Of a DNA stretch of 12,625 nt, positions 1-6,450 are shown piece after piece. Source of the stretch: Betaproteobacteria bacterium SG8_40 (GTDB lineage: Bacteria > Pseudomonadota > Gammaproteobacteria > Burkholderiales > Eutrophovitaceae); contig LJTS01000066.1 of assembly GCA_001304425.1 (NCBI GenBank), positions 1-12,625 of the forward strand, written 5' to 3'. Under the pieces are notes generated by a model. It saw only the letters and a program-made list of their open reading frames with translations, was not told the DNA's origin and made no database searches. Numbering within the stretch: the stretch's first letter is position 1; each line of letters begins with the position of its first letter. The position numbers and the translations under genes were made by a program.

Positions 1-49
1 AGCGCGCCAGAAGAGCCGTTTGTCGATGGCAATCAAGGCCATGCCGTAG
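1..49 (+). CDS. rpsT: 30S ribosomal protein S20, C-terminal end only
   Basis: The window opens inside a + strand gene. The frame beginning at base 2 reads ARQKSRLSMAIKAMP and stops at TAG (47-49). This matches the basic C-terminal tail of ribosomal protein S20, which in proteobacteria typically reads like KNKAARxKSRLxxxIKAL. S20 is a primary 16S rRNA-binding protein of the small subunit. A clear intrinsic terminator follows 29 nt after the stop, as expected for this usually monocistronic gene. Only 15 residues are visible, so the call rests on the tail motif and on rpsT commonly neighbouring arginine genes in betaproteobacteria. Confidence 0.72.
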   Translation, partial: ARQKSRLSMAIKAMP

Positions 50-77
50 CCGCGAGCACCCCCAAGAATGCACCAGG

Positions 78-106
78 AAGCCCGCGGCTGTGACTGCGGG
101 CTTTTT
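78..106 (+). terminator. Intrinsic terminator after rpsT
   Basis: A perfect 8-bp stem pairs AAGCCCGC (78-85) with GCGGGCTT (96-103) around a 10-nt loop. The T run at 102-106 completes it. It lies directly downstream of the rpsT stop and so most likely ends that transcript. Confidence 0.85.
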
Positions 107-162
107 CGTTACACCTGAGGAAAATCAACCGGGCCGGCTGTTCCGGGCGAAGGCGGAAACGG

Positions 163-191
163 TTGCAACTGGGAACGTATTTCGCTACAAA
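163..191 (+). promoter_or_regulatory. Candidate sigma-70 promoter for argD leader
   Basis: TTGCAA (163-168, 4/6 match to the -35 consensus) and TACAAA (186-191, 4/6 match to -10) are separated by exactly 17 nt. Transcription would begin near base 198, giving a leader of about 100 nt before argD that must cross the hairpin at 237-269. No other convincing promoter was seen between the two terminators; a GATAAT at 222-227 lacks a usable -35. Confidence 0.4.
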
Positions 192-225
192 TTGTGCTGA
201 AACCACCGACCCGGCGGTCCGGATA

Positions 226-300
226 ATGTTCTTCATGACACGGCGGCACGTTGCCGCCGTGTTGTTTTTCCAAGACCGGCGATCTGCCAGAGGCCACTGA
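226..300 (+). CDS. Possible arginine-rich 24-codon leader ORF before argD
   Basis: An ATG at 226 opens a 24-codon frame ending at TGA 298-300, immediately before the argD ATG and in the same frame. It contains five arginine codons. Two of them, tandem CGG CGG at 241-246, sit in the rising arm of the terminator hairpin. An internal ATG at 235 could also start it. No Shine-Dalgarno is visible ahead of either ATG, and GC-rich stems produce CGG codons by chance. This is a suggestion of a leader peptide, not an established gene. Confidence 0.2.
   Translation: MFFMTRRHVAAVLFFQDRRSARGH
237..269 (+). terminator. Strong terminator hairpin upstream of argD (possible attenuator)
   Basis: A perfect 11-bp GC-rich stem pairs 238-248 (ACACGGCGGCA) with 252-262 (TGCCGCCGTGT) around a 3-nt loop. 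It is followed by TG and then five Ts (265-269), the layout of an efficient intrinsic terminator. rpsT already has its own terminator at 78-106. This second one lies 31 nt before the argD start, too close for a separate promoter to fit easily in between. Transcripts entering argD therefore probably read through it. This suggests conditional termination, or the 3' end of a short RNA starting near 198. Confidence 0.8.
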
Positions 301-1491
301 ATGAGAAATGTAATGCCAACTTATGGACGAAAGTCCGTGTCTTTTTCGCGCGGCGAAGGCGCGTGGCTTTGGGACACAGAAGGCAAACGTTACCTTGATG
401 GTTTATGCGGAATCGCGGTAACCGGGCTCGGCCACGCGCACCCGAAAATCAGTGAAGCCATCTGCAAACAGGCGGGTCGCCTGATGCATGCCTCCAACCT
501 CTATCAAATCCCGGAACAGGAGCAACTCGCCGTACGCCTGTGTACGCTGGCGGCGATGGATAACGTGTTCTTTTGCAATTCCGGCGCGGAGGCGAATGAG
601 GCCGCCATCAAGGTCGCGCGTCTTTACGGGCACCGCAAAGGCGTCAACAAGCCTTCCATCATTGTGATGGAGCAATCCTTTCACGGACGCACCATGGCAA
701 CCTTGTCCGCAACCGGCAATCGTAAAGTCCAGGCCGGATTCGAGCCGTTGCTGTCCGGTTTCGCGCGCGTGCCATACAACGACGTTAACGCAGTCGAGCA
801 GGTGGCCGCGAACAACCCCGACGTTGTCGCGATACTGGTCGAACCGGTTCAGGGGGAAGGCGGAATCAATGTGCCCGATGCGACCTACCTTGATTCGCTA
901 CGGGATATCTGCGACCGCAAAGGCTGGTTACTGATGCTCGACGAAGTCCAGACCGGCATGGGGCGCACCGGAGCGTGGTTCGCGCATCAGCTCGGCAAGT
1001 CAAAACCGGACGTCATGACCTTGGCAAAAGGTCTTGGCAACGGCTTTCCGATCGGCGCCTGCCTGACGCGTGGCCCGGCAGCTGAAGTGCTGCAACCCGG
1101 CAGTCACGGCTCGACCTTCGGCGGCAACCCGGTCGCCTGCGCCGCTGCAATGGCCACCTTGAGCGTCATCGAGGACAACGACCTGCTGTCGCGAGCGGCC
1201 GTACTCGGCAACGACATCACGAATGCGCTGAGAGAACAACTGGCGGAAGTCCAGGGCGTGCGGCAAGTTCGCAACAAAGGGCTGATGGTCGCCGTTGAAC
1301 TCGACCGTGCGTGCGGCGAGCTCGTGACGCAGGCAATAGATAACGGGCTGCTGATCAATGTCACGGCAGAAAAAGTCGTTCGCCTTTTGCCGCCGCTGAT
1401 CCTGAGCGATGAAGAGGCACAGATCCTCGTCAATGGCGTTGCTGGGCTCATCAAGGCGTTCAGCAAGACGGCTACGGCCGCAACCGGCTGA
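301..1491 (+). CDS. argD: Acetylornithine aminotransferase
   Basis: This is a PLP-dependent class III aminotransferase of 396 aa, the normal family length. It transfers an amino group from glutamate to N-acetylglutamate 5-semialdehyde in cytosolic arginine synthesis, and many homologues also serve lysine synthesis as DapC. Visible motifs are SGAEANE (94-100, phosphate binding), FHGRT (127-131), LDEVQTG (213-219, with the Asp that contacts the PLP ring nitrogen) and LAKGLGNGFPIG (241-252), in which K243 is the Schiff-base lysine. The start is supported by AGAGG at 289-293, 7 nt before the ATG, and by the family-typical N-terminus MPTYxR shortly after. argF follows after only 3 nt, so the two are co-transcribed. 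The upstream hairpin at 237-269 may control both. Succinylornithine transaminase is a close alternative, but the argF/argG context favours ArgD. Confidence 0.95.
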   Translation: MRNVMPTYGRKSVSFSRGEGAWLWDTEGKRYLDGLCGIAVTGLGHAHPKISEAICKQAGRLMHASNLYQIPEQEQLAVRLCTLAAMDNVFFCNSGAEANEAAIKVARLYGHRKGVNKPSIIVMEQSFHGRTMATLSATGNRKVQAGFEPLLSGFARVPYNDVNAVEQVAANNPDVVAILVEPVQGEGGINVPDATYLDSLRDICDRKGWLLMLDEVQTGMGRTGAWFAHQLGKSKPDVMTLAKGLGNGFPIGACLTRGPAAEVLQPGSHGSTFGGNPVACAAAMATLSVIEDNDLLSRAAVLGNDITNALREQLAEVQGVRQVRNKGLMVAVELDRACGELVTQAIDNGLLINVTAEKVVRLLPPLILSDEEAQILVNGVAGLIKAFSKTATAATG

Positions 1492-1494
1492 ACG

Positions 1495-2418
1495 ATGCCG
1501 GCACCCAGACATTTTCTGCAGCTGACGGACCTGTCATCCGAGGAGCTCGGCTACCTGTTCGAGCGCACAACGCAGATCAAATCGCGCTTCAAGGCGTACC
1601 AGAAATACTGGCCGCTGCAGGATCGTACCCTGGTAATGATCTTCGAGAAGCAGAGCACGCGCACGCGGCTGTCGTTTGAAGCAGGCATGCAGCAGTTGGG
1701 CGGCAGCGCCATTTACCTCAACACCCGGGACTCGCAGCTTGGCCGGGGTGAACCCGTTGAAGACGCGGCCCAGGTGATCTCGCGCATGTGCGATCTGGTC
1801 ATGATCCGCACTTACGAGCAAAGCATGATCGAGAACTTCGCTGCGAACTCGCGGGTTCCCGTCATCAACGGACTGACCAATGAATATCATCCGTGCCAGA
1901 TTCTCGCCGACGTCTATACCTTCGTCGAGAAACGCGGCCCGATCAAGGGCAGGACGGTCGCCTGGATCGGCGATTCGAACAACGTCTGCAACACCTGGCT
2001 ACAGGCGGCGATGCTGCTGGATTTCAAACTGCACGTTTCGACACCTCCCGGCTTCGAAATAGAACCGGAACGGGTGGGCGTCCACGACAGCAGCCATTAT
2101 CAAAGCTTCGCGGATCCGATGGAGGCGGCGCGTGGCGCCGACCTGGTAACCACCGACGTCTGGACCAGCATGGGCTTCGAGGAAGAGGATGCCGAGCGCC
2201 AGCGTGCCTTCGAGAACTGGCAAGTGGATGCCGCGATGATGGCCCAAGCCAGCCCCGATGCTTTGTTCATGCACTGCCTGCCGGCCCATCGTGGCGAGGA
2301 AGTCGCTGCGGATGTCATCGACGGATCGCAAAGCGTAGTATGGGACGAAGCCGAGAACAGATTACACGCACAGAAGGCATTAATGGAATTTTTGCTGCTG
2401 GATCGAGTCAACGACTGA
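1495..2418 (+). CDS. argF: Ornithine carbamoyltransferase
   Basis: This enzyme condenses carbamoyl phosphate with ornithine to give citrulline. At 307 aa it has the standard anabolic OTCase length. The carbamoyl-phosphate loop STRTR is at residues 54-58 and HPCQ at 132-135. The ornithine-binding segment DVWTSMG is at 221-227 and the catalytic HCLP at 260-263. The DVWTSMG and HCLP signatures separate it from aspartate carbamoyltransferase. The ATG lies 3 nt after the argD stop, so translation is likely coupled; no separate promoter is apparent. A catabolic ArcB role is less likely, given argD and argG alongside. Confidence 0.96.
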   Translation: MPAPRHFLQLTDLSSEELGYLFERTTQIKSRFKAYQKYWPLQDRTLVMIFEKQSTRTRLSFEAGMQQLGGSAIYLNTRDSQLGRGEPVEDAAQVISRMCDLVMIRTYEQSMIENFAANSRVPVINGLTNEYHPCQILADVYTFVEKRGPIKGRTVAWIGDSNNVCNTWLQAAMLLDFKLHVSTPPGFEIEPERVGVHDSSHYQSFADPMEAARGADLVTTDVWTSMGFEEEDAERQRAFENWQVDAAMMAQASPDALFMHCLPAHRGEEVAADVIDGSQSVVWDEAENRLHAQKALMEFLLLDRVND

Positions 2419-2463
2419 CCGGGGAAGGATTGGTCGGTCCAGCGGCAGGCGAAGTCGAAAGCA

Positions 2464-2479
2464 CATGGCTTCGGCCATG
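2464..2479 (+). other. UUCG-capped 6-bp hairpin in the argF-MORN gap
   Basis: CATGGC (2464-2469) and GCCATG (2474-2479) pair perfectly around a TTCG tetraloop, a very stable RNA fold. No T run follows, so it is not a standard terminator. It lies 46 nt after the argF stop and could protect the argDF mRNA 3' end or be incidental. The rest of 2419-2650 shows no tRNA, no coding frame I trust and only a weak promoter (TTGACG at 2561 without a good -10). Confidence 0.35.
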
Positions 2480-2638
2480 AACCAGGTCAACCAGTTGTCG
2501 GATTCCGGTTCGGGACCAGCATTTTGCGGGTATGCCGCCATGACCCCGCATGATCAGGACTTGACGAGCAGGGTCTGGTCGTCACAACCACTACAGAGGC
2601 AGCTGCAAACTTCGTTTTTTCTGCCCAGGAATTAGTTC

Positions 2639-2644
2639 AAGGAG
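2639..2644 (+). promoter_or_regulatory. Strong ribosome binding site for the MORN protein
   Basis: AAGGAG sits 6 nt before the ATG at 2651. It fixes this start and shows that the gene is translated independently of argF, whose stop is over 200 nt upstream. Confidence 0.75.
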
Positions 2645-2650
2645 TCATTT

Positions 2651-3151
2651 ATGCACAGATTCAAACTGGCGACCGCCATCTTTGCGGCCTTTTTCTTCGC
2701 CTCGTTAACGGGCCATGCGCAGAGCGATGACGTGGCAACCATTGCCGATCAGAACGGCTGCAGGGTCTACAACCCGATGCCGCAAGAGCAGGAATCGATC
2801 CGCTGGAACGGCGAGTGTCGCGACGGATTCGCCAACGGCACCGGTACGCTCGACTGGTATATCGGAGACCAGCTGCAAGAACGCTACGAAGGCGAATTGA
2901 ATATGGGTTGGGCCGAGGGCGAAGGAACCTATGTATCGCGGCAAGGCGCGCGCTACAAAGGCGAATGGAAGAAAAGCATGCAGCACGGCAAAGGGACGAT
3001 ACAGAATGCCGACGGCAGCATCTATCAAGGTGAATGGAAAGAAGGAAAGCCCAACGGCTATGGCGTTTACCGCATGCCGAACGGCGAAACCATCGAAGGC
3101 GAGTGGGTGGACGGTGAATTGAAGGCCGAGTCCGGCTCGCGCAGAATCTGA
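2651..3151 (+). CDS. Exported MORN-repeat protein, function unknown
   Basis: A 166-aa protein with an N-terminal signal peptide: basic MHRFK, a hydrophobic stretch at 7-20 and a probable cut after GHA (residue 23). The mature part holds a ladder of MORN repeats at about 23-residue spacing. Clear units start near Y79 (YEGEL), Y102 (YKGEW), Y125 (YQGEW) and I148 (IEGEW), each followed by the GxGxY/T-type turn, with a degenerate first unit around W52. Two cysteines (C37, C56) could form a disulfide in the periplasm. MORN repeats make a beta-hairpin scaffold used for protein or lipid contacts in other systems; no catalytic domain is attached here. It lies between argF and argG on the same strand, 22 nt before argG, so it is probably co-transcribed with argG. 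An export signal makes a direct enzymatic role in arginine synthesis unlikely. Function cannot be stated. Confidence 0.85.
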   Translation: MHRFKLATAIFAAFFFASLTGHAQSDDVATIADQNGCRVYNPMPQEQESIRWNGECRDGFANGTGTLDWYIGDQLQERYEGELNMGWAEGEGTYVSRQGARYKGEWKKSMQHGKGTIQNADGSIYQGEWKEGKPNGYGVYRMPNGETIEGEWVDGELKAESGSRRI

Positions 3152-3173
3152 ACATCCGGAAATACGAGTCAAC

Positions 3174-4394
3174 ATGAAGAAGAAAATAAAGAAAGTTGTC
3201 CTCGCCTACTCGGGCGGCCTGGATACATCCGTGATCCTGAAGTGGCTGCAGGATACATACGACTGCGAAGTAGTGACGTTTACCGCCGACATCGGCCAGG
3301 GTGAAGAAGTCTCGCCGGCACGGCGCAAAGCCAAGATGGCGGGCGTGAAGCAGATCTTCATCGATGACCTTCGCGAGGAGTTCGTGCGCGACTTCGTGTT
3401 TCCGATGTTTCGCGCCAATACCGTGTACGAGGGCGAGTACCTTCTCGGCACCTCCATCGCCCGGCCGCTCATCGCCAAGCGCCTGGTTGAAATTGCCCGC
3501 GAAACCGGCGCCGATGCCATTTCCCACGGTGCTACCGGGAAGGGAAACGATCAGGTCCGGTTCGAACTGGGCGCGTATGCGCTGATGCCGGAAGTAAAGG
3601 TAATTGCGCCGTGGCGCGAATGGGATCTGCTCTCTCGCGAAAAACTGCTCGCATATGCCGAAAAACACGGCATTCCGGTGGAGTACAAAAAGAAGAAAGG
3701 GGCTGCCCCCTACTCCATGGACGCGAATCTGCTGCACATATCCTATGAAGGAGGCGTGCTGGAGGATCCGGCGTTCGAACCGGAAGAATCGATGTGGCGC
3801 ATGACCGTGTCGCCTCAAAAGGCGCCCAACCGGCCGCAAACGGTGGAACTCGAATACCGGCGCGGCGACATCGTCGCCATCAACGGCAAGAAGCTGAGCC
3901 CAGCCAGGGTTCTTGCCACATTGAACCGGCTCGGCGGCCGGCACGGCATCGGCCGGCTCGACATCGTCGAGAACCGCTATGTGGGGATGAAGTCACGCGG
4001 CTGTTATGAAACGCCTGGCGGCACCATCATGCTCAAGGCGCACCGGGCAATCGAGTCAATCACGCTCGACCGCGAGGTTGTTGCGCTGAAGGATGACCTG
4101 ATGCCGCGCTACGCACGGATGATCTACAACGGTTACTGGTTCAGCCCGGAGCGAACCTTGCTTCAGAAGCTCATTGACGAATCGCAGGAACCGGTCAACG
4201 GCAAGGTGCGCGTCAAGCTCTACAAGGGGAGCGCGCAAGTCGTTGGTCGCGAATCCAAACGCAATACGCTGTTCGATACGCGTGTCGCCAGTTTCGAAGA
4301 TGACCGTGGCGCCTATAACCAGGCCGACGCAGAAGGCTTTATCCGGCTCAACGCGTTACGCCTTCGCATTGGCGCCCAGCGGCAACGTCGCTAA
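3174..4394 (+). CDS. argG: Argininosuccinate synthase
   Basis: This enzyme joins citrulline and aspartate using ATP to form argininosuccinate, the penultimate step of arginine synthesis. The 406-aa length is typical of the common, shorter ArgG type. The PP-loop AYSGGLDTS is at residues 11-19. HGATGKGNDQVRFE at 118-131 is the conserved substrate-binding stretch, and the tetramer-forming C-terminal domain is complete. The ATG lies 22 nt after the MORN gene, without a strong Shine-Dalgarno. No argH is visible; it must lie elsewhere. The stop is TAA at 4392-4394 and no terminator is obvious in the following 80 nt, so transcripts may continue into the proteasome-like gene. Confidence 0.97.
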   Translation: MKKKIKKVVLAYSGGLDTSVILKWLQDTYDCEVVTFTADIGQGEEVSPARRKAKMAGVKQIFIDDLREEFVRDFVFPMFRANTVYEGEYLLGTSIARPLIAKRLVEIARETGADAISHGATGKGNDQVRFELGAYALMPEVKVIAPWREWDLLSREKLLAYAEKHGIPVEYKKKKGAAPYSMDANLLHISYEGGVLEDPAFEPEESMWRMTVSPQKAPNRPQTVELEYRRGDIVAINGKKLSPARVLATLNRLGGRHGIGRLDIVENRYVGMKSRGCYETPGGTIMLKAHRAIESITLDREVVALKDDLMPRYARMIYNGYWFSPERTLLQKLIDESQEPVNGKVRVKLYKGSAQVVGRESKRNTLFDTRVASFEDDRGAYNQADAEGFIRLNALRLRIGAQRQRR

Positions 4395-4476
4395 TGGCAG
4401 TATCCGGCGGGTAGTGCCAGGACCGGCATCACGTTCGACGGCCTGCCATGCCCGCAAGCTACCTTTGGAGTGTTAC

Positions 4477-4524
4477 ATGCTGGTTTTCCGAAACAGCGAA
4501 AGTTCTGGGACGCGCGCACCATGA
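4477..4524 (+). CDS. Short upstream ORF overlapping the BPH-like gene start
   Basis: ATG at 4477 opens a 15-codon frame (MLVFRNSESSGTRAP) that ends at TGA 4522-4524. That stop overlaps the start of the next gene as ATGA (4521-4524), the classic arrangement for translational coupling. GGAG at 4467-4470, 6 nt before the ATG, is a better ribosome binding site than anything directly before 4521. Ribosomes could therefore load here and reinitiate at 4521. The peptide has no recognisable identity. Short frames arise by chance, so this remains a candidate supported by the site and the overlap. Confidence 0.35.
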   Translation: MLVFRNSESSGTRAP

Positions 4525-5093
4525 CAACCATTGCTGTAGTCAGAAAAGGCGGGGTCGCTGCAATCGCTGCCGATACGCTCACGAAGTGGGGCTCGGGCAA
4601 GGAAAGCGCCAAGTACATCGCCAATAGCGAAAAGATTATCAAGATCGGGGAGAACTACATTGCCGTGACTGGCAATGCGACGTTCAAACTCATTCTCAAG
4701 GAGTACTTCGTCGAACAGGGCAATGAAATTGCCTTGTCGAACCCTATGGAAATCTTCCGCACCTGGAGCCGCTTGCATGCGGCGCTGAAGGAGAAGTACT
4801 TCCTGATGCCGGAAGAGGATAAAGAGGACGCCCTCGAGTCGAGCCGGATGGATGTTCTGATCGCCAATGCGCACGGCATCTTCGGTGTGTCCGGCCATCG
4901 GACGGTGCAGGAGTTCTCGCGGTTTTATGCCTATGGCAGCGGAAGCGATTATGCCCTGGGTTCCCTGTGGGCGGACTACGACCGCAAGGGTTTGCCTGCC
5001 GGAAAGATCGCCAAAAGGTCGATCGAGGCAGCCTCCGAATTCGATGATGGAACCGGTTTGCCAGCAGAAAGCTACACGCTGCGGCTTCGCTAG
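4521..5093 (+). CDS. Proteasome-fold Ntn hydrolase, BPH-like
   Basis: A 190-aa protein of the proteasome beta/HslV fold. It begins MTTIAVVRKGG, comparable with HslV MTTIVSVRRNG, so Met removal would leave Thr2 as the N-terminal nucleophile. D18 matches catalytic Asp17 of the family. K38, in NSEKI, aligns with Lys33 of HslV (NARKV) after a 4-residue insertion. GSGSDYALG at 139-147 matches HslV GSGGNYALS, which carries the Ser129-equivalent. The rest diverges from HslV: there is an acidic insert around PEEDKEDALE (97-106) and no hslU beside it. This suits BPH, the betaproteobacterial proteasome homologue, known to form self-compartmentalised double rings without a recognised ATPase; Anbu looks less similar. 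ATG 4521 is chosen because it exposes Thr; a GTG at 4470 would add 17 unlikely residues. yajQ and an aspartic protease follow on the same strand. Substrate unknown. Confidence 0.8.
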   Translation: MTTIAVVRKGGVAAIAADTLTKWGSGKESAKYIANSEKIIKIGENYIAVTGNATFKLILKEYFVEQGNEIALSNPMEIFRTWSRLHAALKEKYFLMPEEDKEDALESSRMDVLIANAHGIFGVSGHRTVQEFSRFYAYGSGSDYALGSLWADYDRKGLPAGKIAKRSIEAASEFDDGTGLPAESYTLRLR

Positions 5094-5178
5094 GCTGCCC
5101 GGAACGCCAGGGCTGGCTCACGACTGGCAGTCCTTGAATCCGCTTGATATCGTCATTATCACGTTTTTTGTGAACCCT

Positions 5179-5186
5179 GAGGAGGA
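5179..5186 (+). promoter_or_regulatory. Near-consensus ribosome binding site of yajQ
   Basis: GAGGAGGA lies 7 nt before the ATG at 5194 and is the strongest Shine-Dalgarno in the window. It fixes the yajQ start and predicts high translation. Confidence 0.8.
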
Positions 5187-5193
5187 ATGACTC

Positions 5194-5682
5194 ATGCCCA
5201 GTTTCGACATCGTTTCGGAAGTCGACAATGTCGAGTTGCGCAATGCCGTCGACCAGGCAAACCGGGAAGTCGGTAACCGGTTCGACTTCAAGGGATCGGA
5301 CGCACGCATTGAAATCGCCGAAGGCAACGCGCTGACGGTTTTCGCCGATGATGATTTCAAACTTGGTCAGGTATACGACGTGCTGATTGCGAAAATGGCA
5401 AAGCGCAACGTCGACGTGCGCAGCCTGTCGCGCGGACAGGTCGAGAAGATCAGCGGTGACAAGGTCAAACAGGTCATTACCGTACGCTCCGGCGTTGACA
5501 AGGACCTGGCCAAACGCATTGTCAAACTCATCAAGGACAGCAAGCTGAAACTGCAGGGCTCGATACAAGGGGACTCTGTGCGGGTTTCGGGCGCGAAGAA
5601 AGACAGCCTTCAGGAAGCAATGGGCTTGGTGCGTTCGGAAGTGAAAGACTATCCCCTCCAATTCAGCAACTTCCGGGACTGA
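5194..5682 (+). CDS. yajQ: YajQ family nucleotide-binding protein
   Basis: A 162-aa cytosolic protein of the YajQ/DUF520 family, full length. The hallmark N-terminus MPSFDIVSEVDxxExRNAVD is intact, as are the RFDFKGSDA stretch (29-37), KDSKLKLQGSIQGDSVRVSGAKKDSLQ (about 115-141) and the terminal QFSNFRD. The fold is a duplicated ferredoxin-like alpha/beta domain. A Xanthomonas member binds cyclic di-GMP and acts with a transcription factor; other members were reported to bind nucleotides or nucleic acid. Which ligand this one binds cannot be read from sequence. It starts 100 nt after the BPH-like gene with its own strong ribosome binding site. It is followed 21 nt later by the aspartic protease, suggesting a shared transcript. 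Confidence 0.94.
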   Translation: MPSFDIVSEVDNVELRNAVDQANREVGNRFDFKGSDARIEIAEGNALTVFADDDFKLGQVYDVLIAKMAKRNVDVRSLSRGQVEKISGDKVKQVITVRSGVDKDLAKRIVKLIKDSKLKLQGSIQGDSVRVSGAKKDSLQEAMGLVRSEVKDYPLQFSNFRD

Positions 5683-5703
5683 TCGGTCCGTAAACGAACT
5701 CGA

Positions 5704-6357
5704 ATGAACTTTCCTGACGCACCTGCCCTCGCTTTGGCAACGGCCTTGTTTTGCGTCGCAACGACGGCTGCCGCTACCGATGTACGGCTCGTCGGCGTAG
5801 CGGAGAATACTGCCATCCTGTTGATAGACGACAGCAAGCCGCGCATGATGCGGGTTGGCCAGACTGGGCGCGCAGGCGTCAAACTGGTCGCAGTCGACGG
5901 CCAGAGCGCTGTTGTAGAAGTCGACGGCGAGCGTCTGGAGTTGCACCTGGGCGATCAACCGTACGCTCCGCCGGTCGCAAGCGAGCGGGCCAGCGTCACC
6001 CTCGTGTCGGATGTTCGGGGGCACTTTGTGACGGCTGGAAACATCAACGGCGCAAGCGTCCGGCTGATGGTCGACAGCGGCGCGTCTATGGTGTCAATGG
6101 GACCAAGTGACGCGAAGCGTGCCGGAATAGATTATCTGGCCGGCAACAAGACTTATGCGAACACGGCCAACGGCGTGGCACTGGCGTACCACGTGCGCCT
6201 GAACAAAGTGCAAGTGGGAGATATCGTTCTTTACAACGTCGAAGGCCTGGTGCACGAAAATATCAACCTGCCCGTAGTGCTGCTCGGAATGAGCTTTCTG
6301 GGGCGGCTGGACATGCGCCGCGAAGGCGACATGCTGACGCTCAGCAAGCGCGACTGA
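5704..6357 (+). CDS. Exported retropepsin-like aspartic protease (clan AA)
   Basis: A 217-aa protein with an N-terminal signal sequence (hydrophobic 8-20, probable cut after TTAAA near residue 25). An intermediate region (26-95) follows, then a single retropepsin-type protease domain at about 100-217. The catalytic Asp is D124 in VDSGASMVS (123-131); many relatives have DTGAS, so Ser for Thr is a conservative variant. The second family signature VVLLGMSFLGRLDM (191-204) is intact. Bacterial members of this TIGR02281-like group carry one catalytic motif and must dimerise, as viral retropepsins do. Their substrates are mostly unknown, and a periplasmic or membrane-facing site is inferred from the leader. 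It lies 21 nt behind yajQ and is probably the last gene of that transcript. No clear T-rich terminator is seen in 6358-6440. Confidence 0.88.
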   Translation: MNFPDAPALALATALFCVATTAAATDVRLVGVAENTAILLIDDSKPRMMRVGQTGRAGVKLVAVDGQSAVVEVDGERLELHLGDQPYAPPVASERASVTLVSDVRGHFVTAGNINGASVRLMVDSGASMVSMGPSDAKRAGIDYLAGNKTYANTANGVALAYHVRLNKVQVGDIVLYNVEGLVHENINLPVVLLGMSFLGRLDMRREGDMLTLSKRD

Positions 6358-6426
6358 AGCCCGACGCAAGATTTGCCAGGCGGCAATCAACTAACAAACG
6401 AGGGTATTTGCCCGTGCCCGGTCAGA

Positions 6427-6450
6427 GCCGCTGACAGGTCTCAGCGCGGC
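6427..6450. other. Hairpin between convergent protease gene and folE2
   Basis: GCTGA (6430-6434) pairs with TCAGC (6441-6445). The stem extends through GCC (6427-6429) to GGC (6448-6450) across a 2-nt bulge, with a CAGGTC loop. It covers the folE2 stop codon. Neither side has a T tract, so a role in ending either convergent transcript is only a possibility. A second short hairpin, TTGCC/GGCAA, lies at 6373-6386. Confidence 0.25.

Noticed and set aside
110..300. ArgR operator before argD
   Set aside because: I looked for the TGAAT-N-ATTCA type palindrome and found none.
2661..3944. A 427-codon open frame on the minus strand
   Set aside because: It lies antisense to the MORN gene and argG, both unmistakable. 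Its translation is low-complexity, rich in R, H and F, without recognisable domains; it is a shadow of GC-rich coding bias.
4470..4520. GTG start adding 17 residues to the BPH-like protein
   Set aside because: The extension would bury the nucleophile Thr, and the residue before the Thr-Thr would be Met, not the Gly typical of proteasome propeptides. Starting at ATG 4521 gives the HslV-like MTT end directly.
5134..5172. Possible promoter ahead of yajQ (TTGAAT, TTGATA and CATTAT hexamers)
   Set aside because: No pair has acceptable spacing: TTGAAT to CATTAT is 14 nt, and TTGATA has no -10 at 16-18 nt.
4744..6024. A 426-codon open frame on the minus strand
   Set aside because: It runs antisense across the BPH-like gene, yajQ and the protease, including their gaps, with no family resemblance.
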